Assembly: GCF_003129965.1 (NCBI RefSeq)
Contig: NZ_NRCJ01000003.1
Span: 124,001 to 188,000, forward strand
Length of the DNA stretch: 64,000 bases
Direction of reading: 5' to 3'
Origin: Aggregatibacter kilianii
Lineage (GTDB): Bacteria; Pseudomonadota; Gammaproteobacteria; Enterobacterales; Pasteurellaceae
Positions 54,080 through 63,773 of the stretch are shown here, in pieces. Numbering within the stretch: the first letter of the stretch is position 1; each line of letters begins with the position of its first letter. A program made the position numbers and the translations under genes. Below the pieces are notes generated by a model. The model saw only the letters and a program-made list of their open reading frames with translations, was not told the DNA's origin and made no database searches.

Positions 54080-56944
54080 ATGACACAAAAATTCGAAATG
54101 GCAGACCGATTCAACCCGTCTGCAGTAGAACAAGCCCTTTATCAACATTGGGAAGAGAGCGGTTATTTTAAACCCTCCGAAAATGAGAATGTGCCGAGTT
54201 ATTCCATCGCCATTCCGCCACCGAACATAACCGGTAGCCTGCACATGGGGCATGCGTTCCAGCAAACCTTGATGGATACCTTAATCCGTTTTAACCGCAT
54301 GGAAGGGCATAACACCTTATGGCAAGCGGGAACAGACCACGCGGGTATCGCGACCCAAATGGTAGTGGAGCGCAAAATTGCGGCGGAAGAAAATAAAACC
54401 CGTCATGATTATGGTCGTGACGCCTTTATCGACAAAATTTGGGAATGGAAAGCGCAATCCGGCGGCACCATTAGCCAGCAAATTCGCCGTTTGGGTAATT
54501 CTGTGGATTGGACGCGCGAGCGTTTCACCATGGACGACGGGCTTTCCGACGCGGTGAAAGAAGTGTTCGTGCGTTTGCATGACGAAGGTTTGATTTATCG
54601 CGGTAAACGTTTAGTGAACTGGGATCCTAAATTGCACACCGCTATTTCCGATCTGGAAGTGGAAAATAAAGAATCCAAAGGCAGTCTGTGGCATTTCCGC
54701 TATCCGCTCGCCAATGGCGCGAAAACCGCCGACGGAAAGGATTATTTGGTAGTGGCGACCACCCGTCCGGAAACTATGTTGGGTGATACCGCCGTTGCCG
54801 TTCATCCGGAAGATGAGCGTTATCAATCTCTTATCGGCAAAACCGTGGTTCTGCCGCTTGCCAATCGTGAAATTCCGATCATTGCCGATGAGTATGTGGA
54901 TCGTGAGTTCGGGACGGGCGTGGTGAAAATTACCCCGGCGCACGACTTCAATGACTACGAAGTGGGAAAACGCCATAATTTACCGATGGTGAACGTGTTT
55001 ACACTGAACGCAGATATTCGCGATGAAGCGGAAATTATCGGCACCGACGGCAAACCGATGACGGGCTATGAAGCGATTATTCCTGAAGATTATCGCGGTT
55101 TAGAGCGTTTCGCGGCGCGTAAGAAAATCGTGGCGGATTTTGAAGCGTTAGGTCTGTTAGATGAAATCAAACCGCACGATTTGAAAGTGCCTTATGGCGA
55201 CCGTGGCGGCGTGCCAATCGAGCCGATGTTGACCGACCAATGGTATGTGAGCGTGAAACCGCTGGCAGACGTGGCGATTAAAGCGGTGGAAGACGGCGAA
55301 ATTCAATTTGTGCCGAAACAATACGAAAACCTGTATTTCTCTTGGATGCGTGACATTCAGGATTGGTGTATTTCCCGTCAGCTTTGGTGGGGACACCGCA
55401 TTCCGGCGTGGTATGACGCGGAAGGCAACGTTTATGTGGCGCGTGATGAAGCGGAAGTGCGGTCAAAATATCAGTTAAATTCTGATGTGGTGCTCAAACA
55501 AGATGAAGACGTGCTGGATACGTGGTTCTCCTCCGGCTTGTGGACGTTCTCCACCCTCGGCTGGCCGCAACAAACCAAAGAACTGAAAATGTTCCACTCA
55601 ACAGACGTGCTGATCACCGGTTTCGACATCATTTTCTTCTGGGTGGCGCGCATGATCATGTTCACCATGCACTTCATCAAAGATGAAAATGGCAAGCCGC
55701 AAGTGCCGTTCAAAACTGTGTATGTAACGGGCTTGATCCGTGATGAAAACGGACAAAAAATGTCGAAATCCAAAGGCAACGTTATCGATCCGTTAGACAT
55801 GATCGACGGCATCAGCCTAGAAGATTTAGTGGCAAAACGCACCGGCAACATGATGCAACCGCAATTAGCGGAAAAAATTGCCAAATCTACCCGCAAAGAA
55901 TTCCCGGAAGGCATTGTGGCGCACGGCACCGACGCCTTGCGTTTCACCCTTGCCGCACTTGCCACAAACGGCCGCGATATCAACTGGGACATGAAACGCT
56001 TGGAAGGCTACCGCAATTTCTGTAACAAATTATGGAACGCCAGCCGTTTCGTGCTCACCAATGAAAAATTGGATTTAAGCGAAGGCGAAATTGAATTTTC
56101 CGTCGCCGACCGTTGGATTCAATCGGAATTCAACCGCACCGTGGAAACCTTCCGCACCGCGTTAAGCCAATTCCGTTTCGATTTGTGCGCGAACACCATC
56201 TATGAATTCACTTGGAACCAATTCTGCGACTGGTATTTGGAACTCACCAAACCGGTGTTCGCCAACGGCAGCCAAGCGCAAATCCGCGCGGCAAGCCAAA
56301 CCTTGGTGCGCGTGTTGGAAAAATTATTACGTCTGGCGCATCCGGTGATTCCGTTCATTACGGAAGAAATCTGGCAAAAAGTGAAAGGCTTCGTGGGTAT
56401 CGATGCCGACAGCATTATGTTGCAACCGTTCCCGCAAGCGGAAGAGCACGCCTTTGATGCGGATGCAGAAGCCGAAATCAACTGGCTGAAAGACGTGATT
56501 ATTGCCGTGCGTAACATTCGCGCCGAATGCAATATCGCACCGAGCAAAGGCTTGGATTTGTTATTCCGCAACCTTCCTGCGAACGAACAAAAAATACTGG
56601 AAAAACAGACCGCACTTTTAAAAGCCATGGCGAAGCTCGACAACGTCAGTGTGCTGAAAGAAGGTGAGGCCGCCCCGTTAGCCGTGGCGAAATTGGTCGG
56701 CAACACCGAAATCCTCGTACCGATGGCAGGCTTTATCAACAAAGAAGCCGAGCTTGCGCGTTTAACCAAAGAGATTGAAAAATATCAAAATGAAGTGAAA
56801 CGCATCGAAGGCAAACTTGGCAACGAGTCCTTCGTCGCCAAAGCCCCGGAAGCCGTCATCGCCAAAGAACGCGAAAAAATGGCCGAATACCAATCAGGGT
56901 TAGATAAAATCCGCGAGCAGTATAGGGCGATTGAGGCGTTGTAG
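54080..56944 (+). CDS. valS: Valyl-tRNA synthetase
   Basis: A 954-residue class I synthetase charging tRNA-Val. HIGH-type motif [14 protein letters not shown] is near residue 45, the editing CP1 domain includes [19 protein letters not shown] and [19 protein letters not shown], the KMSKS motif reads [14 protein letters not shown] near 559, and a Val-type C-terminal coiled coil ([32 protein letters not shown]) ends the protein. Length is normal. Uptake signals are within the gene. It is followed by a clear terminator. Confidence 0.98.
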   Translation: MTQKFEMADRFNPSAVEQALYQHWEESGYFKPSENENVPSYSIAIPPPNITGSLHMGHAFQQTLMDTLIRFNRMEGHNTLWQAGTDHAGIATQMVVERKIAAEENKTRHDYGRDAFIDKIWEWKAQSGGTISQQIRRLGNSVDWTRERFTMDDGLSDAVKEVFVRLHDEGLIYRGKRLVNWDPKLHTAISDLEVENKESKGSLWHFRYPLANGAKTADGKDYLVVATTRPETMLGDTAVAVHPEDERYQSLIGKTVVLPLANREIPIIADEYVDREFGTGVVKITPAHDFNDYEVGKRHNLPMVNVFTLNADIRDEAEIIGTDGKPMTGYEAIIPEDYRGLERFAARKKIVADFEALGLLDEIKPHDLKVPYGDRGGVPIEPMLTDQWYVSVKPLADVAIKAVEDGEIQFVPKQYENLYFSWMRDIQDWCISRQLWWGHRIPAWYDAEGNVYVARDEAEVRSKYQLNSDVVLKQDEDVLDTWFSSGLWTFSTLGWPQQTKELKMFHSTDVLITGFDIIFFWVARMIMFTMHFIKDENGKPQVPFKTVYVTGLIRDENGQKMSKSKGNVIDPLDMIDGISLEDLVAKRTGNMMQPQLAEKIAKSTRKEFPEGIVAHGTDALRFTLAALATNGRDINWDMKRLEGYRNFCNKLWNASRFVLTNEKLDLSEGEIEFSVADRWIQSEFNRTVETFRTALSQFRFDLCANTIYEFTWNQFCDWYLELTKPVFANGSQAQIRAASQTLVRVLEKLLRLAHPVIPFITEEIWQKVKGFVGIDADSIMLQPFPQAEEHAFDADAEAEINWLKDVIIAVRNIRAECNIAPSKGLDLLFRNLPANEQKILEKQTALLKAMAKLDNVSVLKEGEAAPLAVAKLVGNTEILVPMAGFINKEAELARLTKEIEKYQNEVKRIEGKLGNESFVAKAPEAVIAKEREKMAEYQSGLDKIREQYRAIEAL

Positions 56945-56955
56945 TTTTTAACTGT

Positions 56956-56996
56956 AAAACAGCTAATTTATGAAAATAGGTTAGCTGTTTTTTTAT
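56956..56996 (+). terminator. Rho-independent terminator of valS
   Basis: AACAGCTAA and TTAGCTGTT around a 14-base loop (56958-56989), followed by a six-T run; it begins about 12 bp past the valS stop. Confidence 0.9.
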
Positions 56997-57010
56997 ACTT
57001 GGAGAACCGC

Positions 57011-57778
57011 ATGAGCGACAAGCGTAGAAATTGGACGAGGGATGAGGTCATTATTGCGCTTTATCTCTATTTCACGATTCCTTTTAATAAGGTTAATAAA
57101 TTTCATCCTTTGATTAGAGAATATGCCGCCTTGATAGGGCGAACGCCATCAGCATTAACAATGAAGATTGGCAATTTAGGCAGTTTTGATAAAACGTTGC
57201 GTGAAAAAAATATTGGTGGTTTACCTAATGCCAGCCAACTAGATGAAAATGTATGGAATGAATTTGAAGGAAAATGGAGTCTGCTTAATGAGATATATCA
57301 GAAAGTCGTCGATCAGTTTTTAAAACAATCGCAGAAAGTACCCGATGCTTCATTTGTACCGGGATATAATGCTTTCCATGGAAAGGAAGAAAAAAGAGAA
57401 GTAAATGTGCGCGTGAACCAATCTTTTTTCAGAGATAGCGTTTTAGCGGCTTACAATTATCGTTGTTGTATCACAGGAATTGATATTCCTGAACTATTAA
57501 TTGCGAGTCATATTAAACCTTGGAAAGATGATGTGGAAAATCGTTTAAATCCACAAAATGGATTGTGTCTTAACGCCCTTCATGACAAAGCCTTTGATAG
57601 AGGATTATTCACGTTAGATGAAAATTTTAGAGTTATCTTATCTCATCAGTTGTGTTCTTCAGAAAATGCCATGCAGTGGTTTAAACCTTATGAAAATAAA
57701 GAAATTATTTTGCCAGAACGGCTTACACCAAGTTTAGATTTTTTAAGATTTCACAGAGAAAATATTTTTAGAGGGTAG
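57011..57778 (+). CDS. HNH-type endonuclease (HNH_2 family)
   Basis: 255 residues from ATG 57011, with GGAG ten bases upstream; a TTG twelve bases earlier is less likely. The C-terminal half holds the HNH core: RCCITGIDIPELLIASHIKPW (Cys and His), LNPQNGLCLNALHDKAFDRGLF (Asn and His). The N-terminal part (RRNWTRDEVIIALYLYF, IGRTPSALTMKIGN) looks like a helix-turn-helix DNA-binding region. The layout matches predicted stand-alone HNH restriction enzymes. No methyltransferase lies next to it, so either it recognises modified DNA or its partner is elsewhere. The gene is more AT-rich than its surroundings. Confidence 0.83.
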   Translation: MSDKRRNWTRDEVIIALYLYFTIPFNKVNKFHPLIREYAALIGRTPSALTMKIGNLGSFDKTLREKNIGGLPNASQLDENVWNEFEGKWSLLNEIYQKVVDQFLKQSQKVPDASFVPGYNAFHGKEEKREVNVRVNQSFFRDSVLAAYNYRCCITGIDIPELLIASHIKPWKDDVENRLNPQNGLCLNALHDKAFDRGLFTLDENFRVILSHQLCSSENAMQWFKPYENKEIILPERLTPSLDFLRFHRENIFRG

Positions 57779-57840
57779 GATATGCTCAGGTGTGTAGCAC
57801 TGTTCAAGCGGTATTCATATACAAATTAGATTTTTATAGT

Positions 57841-57870
57841 AAAAGTGCGGTGAAAATTCACCGCACTTTT
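57841..57870. terminator. 30-bp uptake-signal palindrome overlapping the end of hipA
   Basis: AAAAGTGCGGTGAA and TTCACCGCACTTTT are perfect inverses around two bases. The hipA stop codon (57858-57860) lies inside it, so one arm encodes the last residues of HipA while the hairpin terminates transcription, perhaps for the HNH gene as well. Confidence 0.85.
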
Positions 57871-59138
57871 TTCATCTGCTTTTCCAATCCCACAAAAACC
57901 GGTTCGACAATTTCATCAGGCAATCCGTTTATATTGATTTCTCCAATTCTTGGATATAACACGTTAATTTCATGCAAAATGTCTTCTACGGTTTCTTTTG
58001 CCAAGCCTGCGAGCTTAGCCGTGTTGAAAATATGACGAAGTTGGATTTTATCCCATAGATAATGTTTATTTTCACCGTGCCACGCCATTGCCATTTTGAC
58101 TTTCTGCTTTTGTAGTCCGTTGCGTTTAATAAGCGGGTAGGCGGACATGACGTCGTAAAAAGGCGTTAGACGATAGCGATTTCCTTGCTCTAAAAATAAA
58201 CTGAAATTTTTTCCGTGACCATCAATAGCACAGAGTAGCCAGAACATAATTTGAGCTTTAAAAAATTGTTTGCGATCTGCTTGTGCATAGGACGAACCGT
58301 TAAGTAGCGACATTACTTGAAGAATGCCCGGTCCACCGTCGTTTTCATACTTTCGCGCAGGCGCAATGTTGAGGGCTTGACACATATCTTCCTGTGGCAA
58401 GCGGATTAACCAGTTTCTGTTTTCAGACCAACGACGATCAAAACGTTCAACAATTAATACTTTAATTTCTCCGAAATAATGGATTTCGCTTCTAGGAACG
58501 GACAAGCCGAACGCTTTCATGATATTTAAGCAAAGCCATTCATTTTCACAGCTGCCGGAAAGGTCAAGTTGTCCTTGTGCCACCATGCCAATAGGAAGTT
58601 TGAAAATATGACTGGTTGCGGTGGAATGTAGAGGGCGTTGCCATTGATTTTGATAATAAAGTAGAGCCGTTTTTTCCTGTGCGCCGGCTAAAGAAATGCG
58701 GAAATCCTCGCTTTCCTCCATGCCAAGGGGAAAAGTGCGGTAGTTTTTTAGCACGTTTTCCACTTCATTATCATTTAACGGCTCCGCATAGATTTGCCGT
58801 ACAGAATGACTTTTTCCCTGATAAAGCTGAATCGCACCGATGCAATCTTGCCCAATTGCCGAAAGCAAATCAAACGGTGATTTGGTCGAGGTCTGAAAAC
58901 GTTGCTGAATGCGCGAGCGGATCTGTTCATTGTCAGGCAAGAGATTATCGAAAAAATTATAAACCGAATCGCCTCGGTAAACTTTCTGCGATAAGGGAAG
59001 CGACAAGGAAATCGGGCGGGAGCGCGCAGATTCAAGCCATTTCTCTGCATATTGAAATTCTGTTGCACCGTTTGTGCGTTTACGCCATTCGCCGACCAAC
59101 AAACCATTCATGGCAACGTTTAAGATAGCATTGCTCAT
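57858..59138 (-). CDS. hipA: HipA-family serine/threonine kinase toxin
   Basis: 426 residues from ATG 59138, whose A is shared with the hipB stop (TAATG). HipA-like kinases stop growth, classically by phosphorylating glutamyl-tRNA synthetase. Seen are the N-terminal couple domain (RPISLSLPLSQKVYRG, FFDNLLPDNEQIRSRIQQRF), the ATP-loop FRISLAGAQEKTALLYY near residue 150, the catalytic loop LLCAIDGHGKNFSLFLEQ and the metal-binding YDVMSAYPLI. All kinase motifs are intact, so the toxin could be active. The stop codon lies inside a palindrome of uptake signals. The antitoxin gene lies upstream, as usual. Confidence 0.92.
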   Translation of the reverse strand: MSNAILNVAMNGLLVGEWRKRTNGATEFQYAEKWLESARSRPISLSLPLSQKVYRGDSVYNFFDNLLPDNEQIRSRIQQRFQTSTKSPFDLLSAIGQDCIGAIQLYQGKSHSVRQIYAEPLNDNEVENVLKNYRTFPLGMEESEDFRISLAGAQEKTALLYYQNQWQRPLHSTATSHIFKLPIGMVAQGQLDLSGSCENEWLCLNIMKAFGLSVPRSEIHYFGEIKVLIVERFDRRWSENRNWLIRLPQEDMCQALNIAPARKYENDGGPGILQVMSLLNGSSYAQADRKQFFKAQIMFWLLCAIDGHGKNFSLFLEQGNRYRLTPFYDVMSAYPLIKRNGLQKQKVKMAMAWHGENKHYLWDKIQLRHIFNTAKLAGLAKETVEDILHEINVLYPRIGEININGLPDEIVEPVFVGLEKQMKKVR

Positions 59139-59419
59139 TACCACGCCTCATCGTCATCGTAGGTTGCTGTTGGTTCTTGGATTAAATGGGCAGCCGTATC
59201 CGATGATTTTTTACGAGGTTGAACAGTCAGTTCTAACTCTAATCCTGCCAGAATTTTAAATAGCGTTTCTAACTTTGTGCGCTCAGGCTCATTCTCAAAA
59301 GCTGAAATTCTGGCTTGTGTGGTGCCGGCGAGTTTGGCGACATCGGTTTGTGATAGATCGCTTTGATAGCGGAACTCCCTAATCACATGTGAAAGCATTT
59401 TTGCGGTGGTAATAACCAT
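59138..59419 (-). CDS. hipB: HipB-family antitoxin, XRE-type DNA-binding protein
   Basis: A 93-residue Xre helix-turn-helix protein: IREFRYQSDLSQTDVAKLAG then TTQARISAFENEPERTKLETLFKILAGLELELTV. The C-terminal 25 residues (PRKKSSDTAAHLIQEPTATY) are a flexible tail, as in E. coli HipB. It should neutralise HipA and repress its own operon through the four operators just upstream. TAATG links it to hipA. AAGGAGTAGAA precedes the ATG. Confidence 0.92.
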   Translation of the reverse strand: MVITTAKMLSHVIREFRYQSDLSQTDVAKLAGTTQARISAFENEPERTKLETLFKILAGLELELTVQPRKKSSDTAAHLIQEPTATYDDDEAW

Positions 59420-59429
59420 TTCTACTCCT

Positions 59430-59531
59430 TATACTCTGTAGCGTATAGAATTTGTTTTATACGCCATGGAGTATAAAGTTGATTTTATATCCTGTAAAGT
59501 ATAATTTATGTTTTATACCTTATGAGATATA
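59430..59531. promoter_or_regulatory. Four HipB operators spaced exactly 28 bp
   Basis: TATAC-N8-GTATA sites lie at 59430-59447, 59458-59475, 59486-59503 and 59514-59531. The inner two of the four are TATACGCCATGGAGTATA and TATATCCTGTAAAGTATA; the outermost ends in ATATA. Start-to-start spacing is 28 bp each time. E. coli HipB operators are TATCC-N8-GGATA, so size and symmetry agree while the half-site differs by two bases. The second and third overlap the hipBA promoter. Confidence 0.88.
59470..59498 (-). promoter_or_regulatory. hipBA promoter
   Basis: On the minus strand TTTACA (59498-59493), 17-bp spacer, TATACT (59475-59470). The -10 box lies within one operator and the -35 within the next, so bound HipB would block polymerase directly. 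Confidence 0.8.
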
Positions 59532-59571
59532 AAAATACAAAATGATTAAAATACCCACCGCACTTGTATTT

Positions 59572-60630
59572 TTAGTTATTTTCGCCTTTTACTACCTCAA
59601 CCCAACGTTCGATTAGGCGCTTGCTTTCTGCGTCGGCGCCGAAGCGGATGAAGTCAATATCCAATAAATTAAGTTTGGTCGGATCGCTGGCTTTGGGTGA
59701 GGCTTTGGCGCGGATATTGGTTGGAATTTGGTAAGAGTCGGATTCGCGCCATGGGATTTCTTGGGCTTCGGTGTCGAGCACGAAGTCAATGAAATGCTTG
59801 GCGTTTTCAAGGTTGCGGGCGCCTTTGATAATGCTTGCCGCACCTAATGTATAACCAATGCCTTCGCATGGCAAAATGCCTTTGACCGGTGCGCCTTTGT
59901 CTTTTTCCCGCACATAGCCGTGCATGAAGGCGATATCGACACCCACTTCGCCGGTGGCTAAGTTGCCGGTCGCCAAGCCGCTTTTAGAATATTGCGCCAC
60001 GTTCGCGTTGAGTTTTTTCAAATAATCGAAGGCTTTTTCCTCGCCCCAAAGTTGTACTAATGTGGTGAGCAAGGAATACCCCGTGCCGGAAACCCGAGGA
60101 TCGGCGTATTGAATTTGATTTTTAAATTCCGGCTTGAGCAGATCCGCAAAACATTTCGGTTCAGGGATGTTGAGCTGTTTTAATTTTTCCGTATTCACGC
60201 CAATGGCGACTTCCATTAAATAGATAATCGAGGTGTAATCGCCCCGTTCGTCCATCAACTTTTTGAATTGCGGCATGATGTCTTTTTGTAATGGGGAGCG
60301 ATAAACCGCCAGCAAGCCTTGATCGGCAGCTTGCAAGTGTGGCTCAAACGTGCCGCCGAACCAGACGTCCGCTTGCGGGTTATCTTTTTCTGCTTTGATT
60401 TTGCCAAGTACGGTGCCTGTGCTATTGCGGACAAATTTCGTTTCGACCTTATATTTTTCCGCAAAACGTTGGGTGACTTTTTCACAGGTGACATTTTGCA
60501 CGCTGCAATAAACGGTCAGTTTGCCCTCCGCGTGGGCGTTGTGCATATAAAAAAGCATTGGGAGCAGGCAAAGTGCGGTTGTTTTTAACGATGTTTTTAA
60601 TGGTGAGCTATTTTTAGAAAGCATGGTCAT
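59572..60630 (-). CDS. Periplasmic solute-binding protein of the AfuA/FbpA type, under a TPP riboswitch
   Basis: 352 residues from ATG 60630 (GAGG upstream); the frame is open 12 codons further. The signal peptide ends at MHNAHA. The mature part is a type 2 periplasmic binding protein: LTVYCSVQNVTCEKVTQRFAEKY, NSTGTVLGKIKAEKDNPQADVWFGGTFEPHLQAADQGLL, IIYLMEVAIGVNTEKLKQLN, QIQYADPRVSGTGYSLLTTLV and AASIIKGARNLENAKHFIDFVL. The fold is that of iron(III) and sugar-phosphate binders such as AfuA. However, the TPP riboswitch upstream indicates a thiamine-related substrate. No permease or ATPase gene follows; hipBA does. So it is an orphan receptor in this window. Confidence 0.8.
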   Translation of the reverse strand: MTMLSKNSSPLKTSLKTTALCLLPMLFYMHNAHAEGKLTVYCSVQNVTCEKVTQRFAEKYKVETKFVRNSTGTVLGKIKAEKDNPQADVWFGGTFEPHLQAADQGLLAVYRSPLQKDIMPQFKKLMDERGDYTSIIYLMEVAIGVNTEKLKQLNIPEPKCFADLLKPEFKNQIQYADPRVSGTGYSLLTTLVQLWGEEKAFDYLKKLNANVAQYSKSGLATGNLATGEVGVDIAFMHGYVREKDKGAPVKGILPCEGIGYTLGAASIIKGARNLENAKHFIDFVLDTEAQEIPWRESDSYQIPTNIRAKASPKASDPTKLNLLDIDFIRFGADAESKRLIERWVEVVKGENN

Positions 60631-60729
60631 TGATTTAATCCTCGGTGAAATAAGATTGAAAAACAATACCGGCTAACAGCTAAACGGGGAAATCGGCGGA
60701 AGGCGCCATGAAAAGCAGAGTGAAGTGCA

Positions 60730-60816
60730 TTAGTTTCCTACGTCAGTGCTAACTGTATCAGGTTCACGGGTATTTCTCAGCTTCGTTATTTAAACAACGG
60801 AGCACCCCGACTAACG
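60730..60816 (-). ncRNA. TPP (thiamine pyrophosphate) riboswitch
   Basis: The minus strand reads TTAGTCGGGGTGCTCCG, then GCTGAGAAATACCCGTGAAC and CTGATACAGTTAGCACTGAC, ending GTAGGAAACTAA. The hallmark CUGAGA and ACCCGUGAACCUGAU segments are exact, P1 is TTAGT/ACTAA, and the whole element is 100 bases before the binding-protein start. The expression platform is not clear; no strong terminator lies between aptamer and ATG, so translational control is a possibility. Confidence 0.94.
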
Positions 60817-60888
60817 CGCATTACTATAAGAGCTTGTTATTGGTTTGTAAATGTATGAGGGAAAATATTTTATTTTTTGACCGCACTT

Positions 60889-62412
60889 TTAATGGCGGCT
60901 ACCAAAGGGCGGTTTGGCAAACCAGACCAAAATAAATAGCACCATAAATAGAATCGCGGACAGCCAGAAAATTTCATTGGCGCCGATGATGAAACCTTGC
61001 GAGGTGATATTGCGGGCAAGCAGGGAGGACGTGGACACCTCATTCATGCCAAAACGCTCCATCATGTGATAATACTGCTGGGCGATAGGATTGTAAGGCG
61101 TAATCGCCTCAGTGAGTTGTGTGTGATGGACGGCTTCGCGGTTATACCATAAAAACGTGGTGAGCGAGGTGCCGATAGAACCGGCGAGGGTACGCAAAAA
61201 GTTAAATAGGCTGGCGGCGGAAGCCATTCTGTGCGCAGGCAAATTGGATAAGGTGATGGTGGTCAACGGCATAAAGAAACAGGCTACCGCTAAGCCTTGC
61301 ACCAATTGCGGGAGAACAACATCAATGAACGCCATATTGGGCTCAAACGTGACGGCACGCCAATAAAAGGTGATGGCATACACCACGAAGCTGATGGTGA
61401 CCAAAATGCGCATATCGATTTTGTAACCGAATTTGCCGATGAGCGGCGATAACAAAATCGGGAATAGCCCCACGGGTGCCGATGCCAAGCCTGCCCACGT
61501 GGCGGTATAGCCGAACACTTGTTGGAGCAATAACGGAATTAAGACCACTGAGCCGAGATAAATTAAAAACGCCAAGCTGGAGGATAAGCAGCCTACGCTA
61601 AAATTGCGTAGCTTGAACAAGGAGATATCCACAACGGGATTGTCGTCAGTGAGCTCCCAAATCACTAATGCGGTTAGCGTGACGGCAGAAATAACGGCGA
61701 GAACGACAATTTCTGTGGAGTTGAACCAATCCTGCTCACGCCCTTGATCCAGCATTAATTGCAAGCAACCTACGCCCAGTACCAACAAGACTAAACCGAC
61801 AGTATCAATGGGTTGATGTTGGATTTCGCTTTCCCGCGGCATTAAAATTTTCCAGCTAAAGCCGATAATAATGAGACCAACGGGCACATTAATAAAGAAT
61901 ATCCAGCCCCAGTGCAGATTATCGCTAATCCAGCCCCCAAGAATCGGGCCGAAAATCGGCGCCACAACCACGGTCATCGCCCAAAATGCCAATGCCATAC
62001 CGCGCTTTTCCGGCGGGTAGTTATTGAGGAGTAAACTTTGTGATAACGGAATGATCGGACCTGCCGCCAAGCCTTGGAAAATACGGCATAAAATCAGCAT
62101 TTCCAAGCTGTGGGAAATGCCGCATAGCCAAGAGGCAAAAACAAAAAGTGCGGTGGCAATCAGGAATAATTTTACTTCGCCGAAACGTTTGGCAAGCCAG
62201 CCGGTGATCGGGATGGAAATGGCGTTGGCGACGCCGAAAGAGGTGATAACCCAAGTGCCTTGGCTGAATGACGCACCCAGATCGCCTGAAATGGTCGGAA
62301 TTGCCACGTTCGCGATGGTGGAGTCCAACACTTGCATGAATGTGGCAAGGGAAAGCGCTAACGTAATGATGCCAAGGGCGATACCTTCAAGCGGTTTTTG
62401 CATGATTGCCAA
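60889..62412 (-). CDS. emrB: Drug efflux MFS transporter, DHA2 family (EmrB)
   Basis: A 507-residue inner membrane proton antiporter with 14 predicted helices. Motif C-like GPILGGWISDNLHWGWIFFINVPVG and the N-terminal LDSTIANVAIPTISGDLGAS are typical of EmrB/QacA. EmrB couples with the EmrA adaptor and an outer membrane TolC channel to export hydrophobic toxins. It starts three bases after emrA, so the pair is one operon. The downstream riboswitch lies on the same strand and may sit on a read-through transcript. An uptake signal is just past the stop codon. Confidence 0.94.
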   Translation of the reverse strand: MAIMQKPLEGIALGIITLALSLATFMQVLDSTIANVAIPTISGDLGASFSQGTWVITSFGVANAISIPITGWLAKRFGEVKLFLIATALFVFASWLCGISHSLEMLILCRIFQGLAAGPIIPLSQSLLLNNYPPEKRGMALAFWAMTVVVAPIFGPILGGWISDNLHWGWIFFINVPVGLIIIGFSWKILMPRESEIQHQPIDTVGLVLLVLGVGCLQLMLDQGREQDWFNSTEIVVLAVISAVTLTALVIWELTDDNPVVDISLFKLRNFSVGCLSSSLAFLIYLGSVVLIPLLLQQVFGYTATWAGLASAPVGLFPILLSPLIGKFGYKIDMRILVTISFVVYAITFYWRAVTFEPNMAFIDVVLPQLVQGLAVACFFMPLTTITLSNLPAHRMASAASLFNFLRTLAGSIGTSLTTFLWYNREAVHHTQLTEAITPYNPIAQQYYHMMERFGMNEVSTSSLLARNITSQGFIIGANEIFWLSAILFMVLFILVWFAKPPFGSRH

Positions 62413-62415
62413 GCC

Positions 62416-63576
62416 TTAGTTTGTGTTGTCGCGAATAATATTTTCGATCAAATTTTCCACCGCACTTTGATCGTAATTCAAGGTGTTGGTGGAATAGAGC
62501 GGCGCGGTACGTTTTTGTTGCGACAGCATTTCGCCGCTTGTGTCGGAAATATTCACTTCAACTAAGGTCGATAAGCCGATGCGCAACGGATAACGGGCAA
62601 TTTGTTGCGGATCCAGGCTGATACGCACAGGCACCCGTTGCACCACTTTGATCCAGTTGCCGGTGGCATTTTGCGCAGGCAATAAAGAAAATGCGCTGCC
62701 GGTGCCCATTTCAATACCTTCCACTTTGCCGTCAAATTTCACATCGTGACCGTATAAATCAAACGACAGTTTCACCGGTTGTCCGATTTGCATGTCTCTC
62801 AATTGGGTTTCTTTAAAATTGGCGTCAACCCACATTTGGTCGGTCGCAATCACTGCCATGAGTGCGCTACCGACGGCGACTTTTTGTCCCACTTGCGTGC
62901 TTCTACGCGCCACATAGCCATCTACCGGGCTGACAATTTTAGTACGTTGTAAATTCAACCACGCTTGTTTCAGCGAGCTGACGGCTTTTTGAATTTCCGG
63001 CTGTTCTTTGAGCGGCACATTCAATAATAAGGATTTATTGGCGGCGAGCTGATTTTTGACGGCTTTCAAGTTAGCTTCTGCCGTGACAACCGCTTCTCTG
63101 GCGTGTTGAAGGGATTCTTTATCAATGGCGCCGCTTTTACCTAACATCTCACGACGCGCCAAATCGCCTTGCGCTTTATTCAATGCGATTTGATTGGCTT
63201 GTACGGTGGCTTCCAGTTGTTTCACGGTATAACCGAGTTGTGAAATTTGACGCACGGCGCTTGCCAGCGTATTTTGCGCCTGACTGAAACTCAGTTGATA
63301 ATCCGCATCATCCAGTTCTAACAGCACATCGCCTGCGTGCACAAAATCCATATTTTCTGCGTTAATTTGTCGTACATTGCCTGCGATCTGTGAGGAAATC
63401 ATCACTTGATTGCCGCTCACATAAGCGTCTTCCGTCGTTTGGTAATTTTTAACGAAAAAGAACCAGTATAACCCGGTGAGAACGCTGATAAGGATGAGGA
63501 GAAAGAAGAAAATACCTAAGGCTTTTTTGCGCATATTTTTTTGTGCGGAAATGGTCGGTTCGCTTACTTCAGTCAT
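62416..63576 (-). CDS. emrA: Membrane fusion protein EmrA (HlyD family)
   Basis: A 386-residue periplasmic adaptor: cytoplasmic N-terminus, one membrane helix (about 18-41, ALGIFFFLLILISVLTGLYWFFF), then TTEDAYVSGNQVMISSQIAGNVRQI (lipoyl-like half), a long coiled coil (about 85-200) and the second lipoyl/barrel part (GYVARRSTQVGQKVAVGSALMAV, WVDANFKETQLRDMQIGQPV). It bridges EmrB and the outer membrane channel. It is the first gene of emrA-emrB; no regulator (emrR) is adjacent. A divergent dps gene starts 197 bp away. Confidence 0.94.
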   Translation of the reverse strand: MTEVSEPTISAQKNMRKKALGIFFFLLILISVLTGLYWFFFVKNYQTTEDAYVSGNQVMISSQIAGNVRQINAENMDFVHAGDVLLELDDADYQLSFSQAQNTLASAVRQISQLGYTVKQLEATVQANQIALNKAQGDLARREMLGKSGAIDKESLQHAREAVVTAEANLKAVKNQLAANKSLLLNVPLKEQPEIQKAVSSLKQAWLNLQRTKIVSPVDGYVARRSTQVGQKVAVGSALMAVIATDQMWVDANFKETQLRDMQIGQPVKLSFDLYGHDVKFDGKVEGIEMGTGSAFSLLPAQNATGNWIKVVQRVPVRISLDPQQIARYPLRIGLSTLVEVNISDTSGEMLSQQKRTAPLYSTNTLNYDQSAVENLIENIIRDNTN

Positions 63577-63773
63577 GTGGAATCCTTTTTATTTTTAATA
63601 GATTTTGAGAATTGTTTTTAGTTATTTGATTTCTATAATCTATCAATTCTATTCAATGTAACAATTTGTTCTATTATGTGCTTTTTTCTATACTTACGCC
63701 AACAAAAACGAGCGGTCTTGGGGTTGAGATCGTTCATCTTTTTATTAAATAGATAAAGTATAGGAGAAACATT

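Noticed and set aside
59572..60630. Naming the binding protein ThiB because of the riboswitch
   Set aside because: The sequence follows the AfuA/FbpA pattern and lacks ThiB signatures, so only the riboswitch link was kept.
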